IMG/VR virus record: IMGVR_UViG_3300025617_000007 | Span: 62,001-126,000 of that record | Direction: 5' to 3' (one strand) | Length of the DNA: 64,000 nt | From: a virus | Part shown: positions 27,382 through 36,545 of the stretch, piece by piece | Position numbering within the stretch: position 1 is the stretch's first letter | How the letters are laid out: every line of letters begins with the position of its first letter | Made by a program: the position numbers and the translations under genes | Notes under the pieces: generated by a model | What the model saw: only the letters and a program-made list of their open reading frames with translations | The model's database searches: none | What the model was told of the DNA's origin: nothing

Positions 27382-27438
27382 TAGACCTTTTCTTATCCTA
27401 TTTTTTTACTTATACTTTGTCTAAAACTTATTAAGTAT

Positions 27439-28644
27439 ATGGCAAAGATTAAAATATTAGTATTACCCTCAGACAGGACTGGGGTTGGTAAGTTTCGTTC
27501 CGTTGAACCACATATCTTCTTACAAAACAAATATCCTGAAGACTTTCATGTAGATATAGACTACGAACCAAAAATTGATGACGATAATTATTGGAAGAAT
27601 TACGACATCGTTCATTTCCACAGAACAATAACAAAAGATTATGATAGTACTCCCGCACTTTTAGAGAAACTAAATAAATGGGGAATTACTACTATTGGTG
27701 ATATTGATGATTATTGGTTACCTTCTCGTGAACATCCTGCACATGCAATGATAATGAATAGTAAACTTCATTTAAAGATTGTTAAAAATTTAAAATCCGC
27801 ACAATACGTTACTACCACAACCCCATTGTTTGCTCAGGAAATCAAAAAAATTAATAAAAATGTAATTGTATTACCAAATGCGATTAACCCTAATGAACCT
27901 CAATTTCAAGAAAAAACAAAACCTTCAGATAAGTTACGATTCGGATGGTTAGGTGGTTCATCACACTTACATGATTTAAAATTATTGGGTGGTACTTTTG
28001 GACTTCTTTCATCATTAAAAGACCAATACGACTTATATCTATGTGGGTTTGACACTAGAGGTACTGTTACCGAAATAGATAATAGAACAGGTCAACAAAG
28101 ACAAAGACCTATTAAACCTGAGGAAACTGTATGGGCACAATACGAACAAATATTTACAAGTAATTATAAGTTAATTGATGAAGACTACAAAAAGTTTCTT
28201 TTAAATTATACACAGGGACAATACCCTAATGAGAAATTTTATCATAGAGTTTGGACCGCACCTGTAACTTCATATGCTAAGAATTATTCTAAGTTTGATG
28301 TATCGTTAGCACCAATCAAGAACCACTTATTCAATAGAATGAAATCACAACTTAAAGTGATTGAGGCAGGTTTTTATAAAAAAGCAATTATAGCTTCAAA
28401 TGTCGGACCTTACACGATAGATTTGACACATTCATTGAAAAATGGTAACTTTGTTGATGGAAATGCTTTATTGGTAAACGAAACAAGAAATCACGGAGAT
28501 TGGTCTAAGTTTATGAAAAAACTCATAAACAACCCTTCATGGGCTGAAGATTTGGGTGAAAGATTATATGAGACCGTTAAAGATACTTATGACTTAAATA
28601 ACGTAACCGATACAAGAGCACAATTTTATAAATCCTTAATATAA
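27439..28644 (+). CDS. Glycosyltransferase, GT4-like (GT-B fold)
   Basis: 401 residues. The N-terminal Rossmann half has IVHFHRT and DIDDYW. The C-terminal half has RFGWLGGSSHLHDLK, DLYLCGFDT and VSLAPIKNHLFNRMKSQLK, then KVIEAGFYKKAIIASNVGPY, the nucleotide-sugar binding E-x7-type region of GT4-like enzymes. It transfers a sugar from an activated donor; donor and acceptor are unknown. First gene of the glycan island. The 57-base leader has no TATTTATA box, which suggests different (early or middle) timing from the structural genes. Confidence 0.85.
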   Translation: MAKIKILVLPSDRTGVGKFRSVEPHIFLQNKYPEDFHVDIDYEPKIDDDNYWKNYDIVHFHRTITKDYDSTPALLEKLNKWGITTIGDIDDYWLPSREHPAHAMIMNSKLHLKIVKNLKSAQYVTTTTPLFAQEIKKINKNVIVLPNAINPNEPQFQEKTKPSDKLRFGWLGGSSHLHDLKLLGGTFGLLSSLKDQYDLYLCGFDTRGTVTEIDNRTGQQRQRPIKPEETVWAQYEQIFTSNYKLIDEDYKKFLLNYTQGQYPNEKFYHRVWTAPVTSYAKNYSKFDVSLAPIKNHLFNRMKSQLKVIEAGFYKKAIIASNVGPYTIDLTHSLKNGNFVDGNALLVNETRNHGDWSKFMKKLINNPSWAEDLGERLYETVKDTYDLNNVTDTRAQFYKSLI

Positions 28645-28649
28645 TATAT

Positions 28650-29351
28650 ATGATTAATTTACCTTTAAATAAACTTTTATTTTTCGATTTAGAAACTGTT
28701 GGTATTGAGAAAGATTTACCAACATTAAAAAAGAATAGACCAGAATTAGCAAGACTTTTTGATAGTTATGTGGATTGGTTTAAGAAAAAATACCCTGACC
28801 AAATTGATAATACACCTGAGGAAATTTTTATTAATAAAGCGGCTTTAGTTGCTGAGTTCTCTAAAATTATTGTCGCTTCATTCTCATTTATAACCCCAAA
28901 GAACGAGATTCATACTCAAACAATTGCTGAGGATGATGAAAAAGAGCTATTGATACAGGTTAGAGAATTATTAGATAAGGTAGATAAGTTCGATTTTTAC
29001 CTATGTGGTCACAATATCAAATTTTTTGATATACCCACATTAGGTAAGAGATTTTTAACTAATAATATTTTACCTCCAAAAATATTACCAAATTACGATA
29101 CTAAACCATGGGAAATCAAAGCGGTAGATACCAAAGAAGTGTGGCAATTTGGTAATAACTTTGGTATATCATCATTAGATTTAATGTGTGTATCAATGGG
29201 TGTTGATAGTCCTAAAACAGGTGAAGTGTCGGGTAACTTAGTTCATGATACGTATTGGAACGCAAACGGGTTATCACCAATTGCAGATTACTGTGAGAAA
29301 GACGTTACAGTTTTAATTGAATTAATGAGAAAAATTTATAATTTAAAATAG
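28650..29351 (+). CDS. 3'-5' exonuclease, DnaQ-like (DEDDy)
   Basis: 233 residues. Motifs: Exo I LFFDLET (Asp13, Glu15), Exo II CGHNIKFFDIP, and Exo III YCEKDV, the Y-x3-D arrangement of DEDDy nucleases. It resembles the exonuclease part of family B polymerases and related free-standing phage nucleases. It may process nucleic acid ends or degrade host DNA, somewhat as T4 DexA does. It starts 6 bases after the glycosyltransferase and lies 4 bases before the dUTPase. Confidence 0.85.
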   Translation: MINLPLNKLLFFDLETVGIEKDLPTLKKNRPELARLFDSYVDWFKKKYPDQIDNTPEEIFINKAALVAEFSKIIVASFSFITPKNEIHTQTIAEDDEKELLIQVRELLDKVDKFDFYLCGHNIKFFDIPTLGKRFLTNNILPPKILPNYDTKPWEIKAVDTKEVWQFGNNFGISSLDLMCVSMGVDSPKTGEVSGNLVHDTYWNANGLSPIADYCEKDVTVLIELMRKIYNLK

Positions 29352-29354
29352 AAT

Positions 29355-29954
29355 ATGTTTAATAAGATAAAAGATTTTAAGGATAGCATGTCCAAATTAG
29401 GTGAATTAAAAGAAAAATTAGGTTCAGTTGACATGACGGACCCTAAAACAATGATGGATTCTTTCGGTATTGATTATGAAGAGTTAGAAAAAAACTTTGA
29501 AGAACAGTATTATAAGACTCCTGAGATTGAATATGTTTATAAATCGGTAAATCCTGAACCTAAGTACCACTACGGTAGTGATTCAGGATTTGACTTAAGA
29601 GCTAACGAAAAAGTAACACTAAAACCATTAGAAAGGGCTTTAGTGTCAACAGGTTTACATATAAACGTACCTGCTAGACATGAAGTACAGGTAAGACCTA
29701 AGAGCGGATTGGCAATTAAGAAAGGTTTAACTGTCCTTAACACACCAGGTACTGTTGATGAAGGGTATACAGGTGAAATAAAAGTTATACTGATTAATCT
29801 AAGTCAAGAAACTCAAGTAATTGAATTGGGTGACAAAATTGCACAAGCGGTTATCTGTCCTGTAGTTCAAGGAAGAGATGTTATCTTGAAAAGAGTATTA
29901 GAAATAAAAGAAAAAGATAGAAACGAAAATGGATTTGGTTCAACTGGAAACTAA
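29355..29954 (+). CDS. dUTPase with N-terminal extension
   Basis: 199 residues. The five trimeric dUTPase motifs are complete: I SDSGFDLRA (75-83), II RPKSGLA (114-120), III NTPGTVDEGYTGE (129-141), IV ELGDKIAQA (157-165) and V RNENGFGSTG (189-198). It cleaves dUTP to dUMP and pyrophosphate, keeping uracil out of phage DNA and feeding dTMP synthesis. The first ~60 residues are an added acidic/helical region not found in standard dUTPases (about 140-150 residues). The next gene starts inside motif V, a 26-base overlap. Confidence 0.95.
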   Translation: MFNKIKDFKDSMSKLGELKEKLGSVDMTDPKTMMDSFGIDYEELEKNFEEQYYKTPEIEYVYKSVNPEPKYHYGSDSGFDLRANEKVTLKPLERALVSTGLHINVPARHEVQVRPKSGLAIKKGLTVLNTPGTVDEGYTGEIKVILINLSQETQVIELGDKIAQAVICPVVQGRDVILKRVLEIKEKDRNENGFGSTGN

Positions 29955-30333
29955 TACAAGTCCTGTATTAACAGACGAAAGAAAGAATTATTTGATTGAC
30001 ATTGATGGGACCATCACCGATGATGTACCCAACGAAGAACCTGAAAGAATGGTAACCTGTTTACCTTATAAAGGGTCCGTTGAGTTGATTAATGATTGGT
30101 ATAGTGAGGGTCACGTTATAACTTTTTTTACTTCAAGAACTGAAGAACATAGAAGAGTTACCGAAGAGTGGTTACAGAAACATGGATTCTTTTACCATAA
30201 TTTGTTAATGAACAAACCGAGAGGTGGAAATTATCATTGGATTGATAATCATATCGTAAGAGCAACACGATATAATGGTAAATGGACACCACTTACCGAA
30301 AAAGAAACTAAAATACAAGTATTTGACGATTAA
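29929..30333 (+). CDS. HAD-superfamily phosphatase (capsule/polynucleotide phosphatase-like)
   Basis: 134 residues. HAD motif I is LIDIDGTI (Asp24, Asp26), motif II FFTSRTEEHR, and the end has KPRGGNYHWIDNHIV with a Lys and an acidic pair. There is no cap domain. Similar small HADs are annotated as capsular-biosynthesis or LNS2-type phosphatases; a sugar phosphate is plausible next to the glycosyltransferases, but a nucleotide 3' phosphate is also possible. It overlaps the dUTPase by 26 bases and the next gene by 1. Confidence 0.8.
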   Translation: MDLVQLETNTSPVLTDERKNYLIDIDGTITDDVPNEEPERMVTCLPYKGSVELINDWYSEGHVITFFTSRTEEHRRVTEEWLQKHGFFYHNLLMNKPRGGNYHWIDNHIVRATRYNGKWTPLTEKETKIQVFDD

Positions 30334-32516
30334 TGATAACAATAGGATATAGCACAAAGAAAATAGACTCTGAATTTAGAGAGTATATCGAGAAATCATG
30401 TGGATTAAAAAACGTTGAGGTAATCCCATTTGAAAACCCTGGCACTCATTCATTGACCGAAGCATATAATATCATTCTTGAGAAATCGAGCAATGATATT
30501 GTTGTTTTATGTCATGATGACATCTACTTCGAGAAAAATAATTGGGGTAACAAAATATTAAAACATTTTAAAAGAAATCCTGAATACGGTATTATTGGTG
30601 CTGCTGGTTCCAAATATATGCCGAGAACGGGGATGTGGTGGGAAGTTCAATCCGAAATGATTGGTATTGTTAATCACGAACACGAAGGTAAAAAATGGAC
30701 ATCAAAATATAGTGAATCCAAAGGAAATAAATTAGACGATACTGTAATTGTTGACGGTCTTTTTATGGTGGTTAATAAACCAAATCTAAAGGTAAATTTT
30801 AATGAAGATGTTAAAGGGTTTCACTTTTACGAAGTAGATTTTTGTTTTAGGAACTTTTTAGAAGGTGTTAGAGTAGGTGTTTTTTATGACGTTAGGATTA
30901 CTCATAAATCTATCGGTATGACTAATGAACAGTGGGAGAAAAACCGGCAACAATTTGCTAAAACTTATAAAGATAATCTTCCTGTTTTATTACCCACATC
31001 ATTTACAAAAAAAGATGTTAAAAAGAATGAGCCATTAGTAACATTAGCAATGCCAATTTACAATTACGCAAAAAGATTAAACCCAACCCTACATTCTGTT
31101 TTTAATCAAGATTACACCAATTTTGAAATTACATTGGTGAATGATGGTTCTGATGATGAATATTGCTTAATGAAGTTGGATTCTTTAAAAGACCATGACT
31201 CAATTCGAGTTATACATAAAGAAAATACAGGAGTGTCTGATACTCGTAACCGAGCGGTTAAAGAGGGTAAAGGGGAATATATTTTACCTCTTGATGCTGA
31301 TGATATGATATTGCCAGGTTATCTTAAAACCGCAGTAAACATTATTAAGAACAATCCAAAGATTAGTCCCGTATATTGTGATACAATACACATTGGTGAG
31401 ATGCAAGGATTGGAAAAAAGACCTGAGTGGAGTAAAGACCAGCTTATGAGAGGTCCTTTCATCGTCAATAGTTCAATGTACTCTCGTGAATCATATGAGT
31501 ATGTGGGTGGGTACGATACCACACTTCAAGGTTGGGAGGACTATGATTTTTGGATTAGAATGTCAAAAGAAGGATATGAAGGTAAACATATACCAAAAGG
31601 GTTATTTGTTTATTTCCATCATGAAAAAGATGGTTCAGTATCGACTAAAGCAAATGAAAATCAACAAAAACTATACTCTGCAATTATGAATAAAAACTTT
31701 AACACCAAAAATACTTATACTTTTAATAATAGAGTAATAACACCTGATAATACAATGAATTGGGGTGATTTAGTACCATTTAATATAATTGATAATATAT
31801 TTGAACATAATATTAAAAAAGAAGATGTTTTTAATGTTAAACAACCTAACGGTAACTATAACATATATTCAACTGGTAGTGTTATGTTATTCACAAAACC
31901 AAACAGTATTGTTTGGGGGACAGGATGTATCGATAAGGGGATGATAGGTCAAAAACCGTCCAAAGTTTACGCAGTTAGAGGACCTTTAACTCGTGAAGAA
32001 CTTATTAAAAAAGGTATTGAATGTCCTGAAGTATATGGTGACCCGGCATTATTATATCCTCGTTTCTATAATCCTAAAGTTGAGAAGAAATATAAGTGGG
32101 GAATCATACCACACTATATAGAGTTTGAATCGTCAAGAGATAGGGAAGTCCTTAAAAACTTAGAAGAACAAGGAGTTAGAATCATTGATATCTGTTCAGG
32201 AGAAAAAGAGTTTATTAATGAGTTATTAGAAGTTGAAAATGTTCTATCATCTAGTCTACATGGATTAATAATGGCCGACGCGTACGGGATACCGAATGCG
32301 AGAGTTAACATATCAAATAAACTAATTGGTGGACATTTTAAATTTAAAGATTACTATTTATCTATTAATAGAAAAATAGATTTAGGTCTACAATTAAGTA
32401 AACACACTAAAATTAAAGATATTGAAAAACTATATTTTAATACCTCAATTGACTTTGATGGTGATAAATTAATTAACTCGTCCCCTTGGACTCAAAAAAA
32501 AATAACTTATGTATAA
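30333..32516 (+). CDS. Three-domain glycan enzyme: GT-A + GT2 + polysaccharide pyruvyl transferase
   Basis: 727 residues. Domain 1 (about 1-215) is a GT-A fold glycosyltransferase: VVLCHDDIYF (DD at 62-63), IVDGLFMVV and FHFYEVDFCFR. Domain 2 (about 234-450) is a GT2 enzyme: TLAMPIYNYAKRLNPTL, LVNDGSDDE, PLDADDMI (DAD 321-323) and WEDYDFWIRM. Domain 3 (about 465-727) is polysaccharide pyruvyl transferase-like: WGTGCIDKGMIG, VRGPLTREEL, YGDPALLYP and SSSLHGLIMADAYGIP. One chain could add two sugars and a ketal pyruvate. Such a fusion is unusual; these activities are normally separate genes in capsule clusters. Overlaps its neighbours by 1 and 8 bases. Confidence 0.87.
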   Translation: MITIGYSTKKIDSEFREYIEKSCGLKNVEVIPFENPGTHSLTEAYNIILEKSSNDIVVLCHDDIYFEKNNWGNKILKHFKRNPEYGIIGAAGSKYMPRTGMWWEVQSEMIGIVNHEHEGKKWTSKYSESKGNKLDDTVIVDGLFMVVNKPNLKVNFNEDVKGFHFYEVDFCFRNFLEGVRVGVFYDVRITHKSIGMTNEQWEKNRQQFAKTYKDNLPVLLPTSFTKKDVKKNEPLVTLAMPIYNYAKRLNPTLHSVFNQDYTNFEITLVNDGSDDEYCLMKLDSLKDHDSIRVIHKENTGVSDTRNRAVKEGKGEYILPLDADDMILPGYLKTAVNIIKNNPKISPVYCDTIHIGEMQGLEKRPEWSKDQLMRGPFIVNSSMYSRESYEYVGGYDTTLQGWEDYDFWIRMSKEGYEGKHIPKGLFVYFHHEKDGSVSTKANENQQKLYSAIMNKNFNTKNTYTFNNRVITPDNTMNWGDLVPFNIIDNIFEHNIKKEDVFNVKQPNGNYNIYSTGSVMLFTKPNSIVWGTGCIDKGMIGQKPSKVYAVRGPLTREELIKKGIECPEVYGDPALLYPRFYNPKVEKKYKWGIIPHYIEFESSRDREVLKNLEEQGVRIIDICSGEKEFINELLEVENVLSSSLHGLIMADAYGIPNARVNISNKLIGGHFKFKDYYLSINRKIDLGLQLSKHTKIKDIEKLYFNTSIDFDGDKLINSSPWTQKKITYV

Positions 32517-33366
32517 TTTTAATTACCTCTTAAACAAGATAAAAAACTCTGAGTTCATTAAAGAACCTTTTGAACATTTGGATATTCGAAACTTTTTAAG
32601 TGACGAACACTTATCCATTTTAAAAAATAATAAACAAATACATTTTGAAGAGTGCTCTACTCAAGAGCAATTAAGGTCTAACCTAAACAGTAATGGGTTT
32701 ACTCCGACACCATTTCCTGGATGTACAACAAATGAAAACTTATATTTTTCACTACTTAAAGAAAATAAATTAAATCAAATACAAACTGAAGGGGATTCAG
32801 AAGGTGTCGGTATAGCATATGTTTTGAATAAGGTCAATGATGAATTTGTAAAATCTCTATTGAGATTTTTAAATGGTGAAGAGTTTCACAATACACTTAA
32901 AGAAAAGTTTAATATCACCGAACAGACTAGGGTAACCACGAAAATTCAAAAATATTTAACAGGTTATGAAATATCTCCACATCCTGATATTCGACAAAAA
33001 TCTTTAACATATCTATTAAATATCAATAAAGACAATCATAGTGAAAATGACCAAATACATACCGATTTATTATCATTAAAAGAAGATTATAAATTTATTT
33101 ATGATTATTGGGAGAAAAACCCAAGAGAAAATCGTGCATGGGTATCATGGAAATGGTGTGATATAAAAAAGACTATGAGGGAAAATAATAGTATTGTAAT
33201 TTTCAAACCTTCTAACTATTCGTTACACGCTATCAAGTTAAACTATGACCATAAGAAATATCAGAGAACACAAATATATGGTAACCTTATGTTTACTAAA
33301 CCAAAACAATATACACCACAAAAGATTGATAAATTTATTAAGATGATTAATGAAAGTAAAAAATAA
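32509..33366 (+). CDS. 2-oxoglutarate/Fe(II)-dependent oxygenase-like protein
   Basis: 285 residues. The jelly-roll signature is visible: GYEISPHPDIRQKSLTYLLN (iron ligands His158 and Asp160), then FKPSNYSLHAIKL (third ligand His240), with Arg253 in a position to bind 2-oxoglutarate. These enzymes hydroxylate or demethylate small molecules, sugars, proteins or nucleic acids. Lying between a pyruvyltransferase fusion and a sulfotransferase, it may modify a sugar or its carrier, or a side chain of a glycosylated virion protein. The substrate is not deducible. It overlaps the sulfotransferase by 17 bases. Confidence 0.75.
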   Translation: MYNFNYLLNKIKNSEFIKEPFEHLDIRNFLSDEHLSILKNNKQIHFEECSTQEQLRSNLNSNGFTPTPFPGCTTNENLYFSLLKENKLNQIQTEGDSEGVGIAYVLNKVNDEFVKSLLRFLNGEEFHNTLKEKFNITEQTRVTTKIQKYLTGYEISPHPDIRQKSLTYLLNINKDNHSENDQIHTDLLSLKEDYKFIYDYWEKNPRENRAWVSWKWCDIKKTMRENNSIVIFKPSNYSLHAIKLNYDHKKYQRTQIYGNLMFTKPKQYTPQKIDKFIKMINESKK

Positions 33367-33943
33367 ACACATATATTTAATACACATAAATAAATGTGGA
33401 GGTACGTCAATGAAAGGTATTATGTCCAATAAAGACAATGTTACAATACCTAAAAATGATGATATTATTGAACTTAAGAAAAAAGATAAGTGGAAAAACT
33501 CAATTAAAGTTACAATAACACGTAATCCTTATCATCGGATACTTTCATTACATTCAATGTTAATAAGAGATGGAGTTGGAATCACTTTACAGGAGGTTAT
33601 TGATATAATTACTGATGATAGTATTAAATATAAAGTTAAAAATGGTGGACTAAATAAAGGAACTAAACAACATGTCAAAAGACACGGTTTACCAATGACT
33701 CACAAGCATTATGGTGTGGTTAATGAAGACTTGTCCTTGGATGTTGATTATGTATTTAAACTTGAGGAATTACATGACAAGTGGGATGAGTTTAAGGAAT
33801 TAACTGATATTCATTCAGAAATAGTGATACGTAATAAGTCAAATAACAAAAACGATATTACTATATTCAGTGGAGAACAAATTAAAAAAATTAACGAACA
33901 CTATTATAATGATTTTATTTGTTTTAAATATGAAATGATATGA
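33350..33943 (+). CDS. Sulfotransferase (PAPS-dependent, carbohydrate type)
   Basis: 197 residues. The 5'-phosphosulfate loop is HINKCGGTS (12-20), the 3'-phosphate site TITRNPYHRILS has RNPxxR at 58-63, and a terminal 'YYNDFICFKYEM' matches the end of the Sulfotransfer_2 family. It moves sulfate from PAPS to an acceptor, usually a sugar hydroxyl. It is followed directly by GDP-fucose genes, so a sulfated fucose-type sugar is a reasonable guess (inference). Sulfated glycans are common in marine Bacteroidota habitats. It overlaps fcl by 4 bases. Confidence 0.85.
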   Translation: MKVKNKHIYLIHINKCGGTSMKGIMSNKDNVTIPKNDDIIELKKKDKWKNSIKVTITRNPYHRILSLHSMLIRDGVGITLQEVIDIITDDSIKYKVKNGGLNKGTKQHVKRHGLPMTHKHYGVVNEDLSLDVDYVFKLEELHDKWDEFKELTDIHSEIVIRNKSNNKNDITIFSGEQIKKINEHYYNDFICFKYEMI

Positions 33944-34836
33944 GATTAATAACAGGGAACGGATTAGTTGGGTCAGCATTAGATGGTGACGTTAAAATAT
34001 CGTCAGGGCATTTTGATTTAAGAAATACGGAGAGCGTTAAGTCAATGTTTAAATTTTATCAACCAACAGAGGTAATCCACACAGCAGCAAAAGTAGGTGG
34101 ATTGGGTTCAAACATGAAATATAAAGGAGAATACTTTTATGATAACATAATGATGAATACAAATGTCATCGAACAATCAAGACAATCGGGTGTTAAAAAA
34201 TTGGTGTCATTTTTATCCACATGTGTATTTCCTGATGATGTTGAATATCCCTTAACTGAAAAGAAAATACATTTAGGTGAACCTCACTTTTCAAACAACG
34301 CATATGCATATGCGAAAAGAATGGTAGATGTCCAAATCAGGGCATATCGAGAACAATATGGTTTAGAATATAAATCAGTTATACCAACAAACATATATGG
34401 ACCAAACGATAACTTTTCACTAACTCACGGACATGTCATGCCAATGTTAATACATAAAATGTATTTAGCTCAAAAAAACAACACCCCTTTTGAAGTTTGG
34501 GGTTCAGGTAAACCACTTAGAGAGTTTATTTATTCTAAAGATGTTGCAAAACTTACCGAATGGGTTATGAATAATTACGATGAAGATGAACCAATCATAC
34601 TATCCACTTCTCAAGAAATATCAATACGAGATTTAGTTGATTTATTAGTTCAAGAGTTTAACTTTAAAGGCGAAGTAATTTTTGATGGGTCAAAGCCTGA
34701 TGGTCAATTTAGAAAACCATCAGATAACTCAAAAATCAAAAACTACTTACCTGACTTTAAATTCACACCAATAGAGGAAGGTATAAAGGAAACGGTAAAT
34801 TGGTTTATTGAAAATTATGAAACAACAAGAAAATAA
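33940..34836 (+). CDS. fcl: GDP-L-fucose synthase
   Basis: 298 residues. NADP-binding loop TGNGLVGSAL (5-14), HTAAKVGGLGSN (47-58), and catalytic Ser93 and Cys95 (FLSTCVFP) with Tyr122-x3-Lys126 (AYAYAK) match Ser107, Cys109, Tyr136 and Lys140 of the E. coli enzyme in spacing and order. PTNIYGPNDNF is the family's substrate loop. It epimerises and reduces GDP-4-keto-6-deoxymannose to GDP-L-fucose. The gene for the preceding step, gmd, overlaps it by 29 bases downstream. The N-terminal Rossmann strand is a little short (starts MRLITGNG). Confidence 0.92.
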   Translation: MRLITGNGLVGSALDGDVKISSGHFDLRNTESVKSMFKFYQPTEVIHTAAKVGGLGSNMKYKGEYFYDNIMMNTNVIEQSRQSGVKKLVSFLSTCVFPDDVEYPLTEKKIHLGEPHFSNNAYAYAKRMVDVQIRAYREQYGLEYKSVIPTNIYGPNDNFSLTHGHVMPMLIHKMYLAQKNNTPFEVWGSGKPLREFIYSKDVAKLTEWVMNNYDEDEPIILSTSQEISIRDLVDLLVQEFNFKGEVIFDGSKPDGQFRKPSDNSKIKNYLPDFKFTPIEEGIKETVNWFIENYETTRK

Positions 34837-35815
34837 AGTTGCACTAATTACAGGTATTAACGGACAGGACGGTTCATATTTAACAGAATTTTTATTAGAA
34901 AAAGGATATGAAGTTTGGGGGACGATAAAAAGAAATTCTGTTTCTGAGAACCAAACAAATCGATTAGGTGAGACCTACTATAAAATTAAAGATAATTTGG
35001 AGTATGTGGATATGACCGACTTATCTTCACTTCTCAGGATTATTCAAAAATGTAAACCTAATGAGATATACAATCTAGCTGCACAATCACACGTAAGAAT
35101 ATCTTTTGACCAACCAATATATACCGCAAACGTCACAGGTATGGGTTCGTTGAATCTATTGGAGGCAGTTAAATTAATCGACCCAACCATTAAAATATAT
35201 CAAGCATCATCTTCTGAAATGTTTGGTAATAATATAGATGAGGACGGATATCAGCGAGAGACGACACCGATGGACCCAGTATCCCCATATGGATGTTCTA
35301 AGGTGTTTGCATATAACATTAGTAGAAATTATCGTAATTCATACGGTATGTTTATTTCAAACGGAATATTATTTAATCACGAATCCCCAAGACGAGGTAG
35401 TAACTTTGTAACTAATAAAGTTGTTAAAACTGCTGTGGAGATTAAGAAGGGTTTAAGGGACGATTTAGTATTAGGTAATATGGAAGCAACTAGAGACTGG
35501 GGACATGCTAAAGACTATGTTGAGGCTATGTGGTTAATTCTACAACAAGATGAACCTGACGATTACGTATGTTCTACAGGAATCTCACATTCAGTAAAAG
35601 ATTTAGTTACTTATGTTTTTAATAAGTTACATTTAGATATAGATAAACATGTTAAAACAAATAACAAATACTTTAGACCTGAAGAGTTAAAAGACTTAAA
35701 AGGTGATAGTAGTAAATTAAGGAGTAAAACAGGATGGGTACCTAACTATACTTTTGAGAGTATGTTAGATGAAATGATAGATTATTGGATGAAAAAATTG
35801 CCAAGCTTAATTTAA
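34808..35815 (+). CDS. gmd: GDP-mannose 4,6-dehydratase
   Basis: 335 residues. Cofactor loop TGINGQDGSYL (15-25), EIYNLAAQSHV (86-96), catalytic SSSEMFG (134-140), Tyr161-x3-Lys165 (SPYGCSK) and LFNHESPRRG are all present. It converts GDP-mannose to GDP-4-keto-6-deoxymannose, the substrate of the fucose synthase just upstream. Host GDP-mannose would supply the pathway. The start at 34808 lies inside fcl; the ATG at 34817 is an equally good start. One of two adjacent genes that complete GDP-L-fucose synthesis. Confidence 0.93.
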   Translation: MKIMKQQENKVALITGINGQDGSYLTEFLLEKGYEVWGTIKRNSVSENQTNRLGETYYKIKDNLEYVDMTDLSSLLRIIQKCKPNEIYNLAAQSHVRISFDQPIYTANVTGMGSLNLLEAVKLIDPTIKIYQASSSEMFGNNIDEDGYQRETTPMDPVSPYGCSKVFAYNISRNYRNSYGMFISNGILFNHESPRRGSNFVTNKVVKTAVEIKKGLRDDLVLGNMEATRDWGHAKDYVEAMWLILQQDEPDDYVCSTGISHSVKDLVTYVFNKLHLDIDKHVKTNNKYFRPEELKDLKGDSSKLRSKTGWVPNYTFESMLDEMIDYWMKKLPSLI

Positions 35816-35828
35816 ATAAAAAAAATAC

Positions 35829-36545
35829 ATGACAAATAGAACCAAAAAAACAGAAAATAAAGGTAGTAATATGCCTCGTAAAGATTTAATAAACTCAATT
35901 ATTGGTAAAAAACCAAGAAAGAAGTTTTTATCTGAAAGTCAAAAGGAATATTACGATGTCTTAACTAAAAGTGAAATTACGGTATGTACAGGACCTGCAG
36001 GTGTTGGTAAATCGTTTATCGCAATGAAAGCGGCGGTAGAATTACTAATGGACCCTAAGAATTCTTATGAGAAGATTATTATTGTAAGACCAGCGGTAGA
36101 AGCTGAAGAAAAACTTGGTTCACTACCAGGTAACTTGGAGGAAAAATTAGACCCTTATATTTTTCCATCATATTACTTATTAAATAAAATTATAGGTAAA
36201 GAGGCAAGAGAGAAATTAAAAGAAAACGATATTATTGAAGTATTTGCATTGGCATACATGAGAGGTATGAATATCGACAACTCTATATTAATTTTTGAAG
36301 AAGCTCAAAACTCGACACCGTCACAGATGAAACTTCTATTGACAAGAATTGGGTTTAATAGTAAGTTTTTTATATCAGGAGATATTGAACAAACTGATAG
36401 GTACAAAGATAAAACACAATCAGGTCTTTACGATGCGGTTCACAGGTTTCAACAATTAGATGGTGTTGGAACATATTCATTCAATACCGATGACGTAATA
36501 CGAAATCCTTTGATTAGTAAAATATTAAAAAGATACGAAGAATGA
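35829..36545 (+). CDS. phoH: PhoH-like ATPase
   Basis: 238 residues. Walker A GPAGVGKS (55-62), an IIIVRPAVEAEEKLGSLPG block, Walker B-like ILIFEEAQN, and sensor FFISGDIEQTD match the PhoH family, in which QN after the acidic pair and S-G-D are typical. PhoH proteins are common in marine phages; some are ribonuclease/helicase fusions, and the role in phage is unsettled. An in-frame ATG at residue 15 (MPRKDLINS) is a possible alternative start. The gene lies between GDP-fucose and HAD genes and overlaps the latter by 4 bases. Confidence 0.93.
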   Translation: MTNRTKKTENKGSNMPRKDLINSIIGKKPRKKFLSESQKEYYDVLTKSEITVCTGPAGVGKSFIAMKAAVELLMDPKNSYEKIIIVRPAVEAEEKLGSLPGNLEEKLDPYIFPSYYLLNKIIGKEAREKLKENDIIEVFALAYMRGMNIDNSILIFEEAQNSTPSQMKLLLTRIGFNSKFFISGDIEQTDRYKDKTQSGLYDAVHRFQQLDGVGTYSFNTDDVIRNPLISKILKRYEE

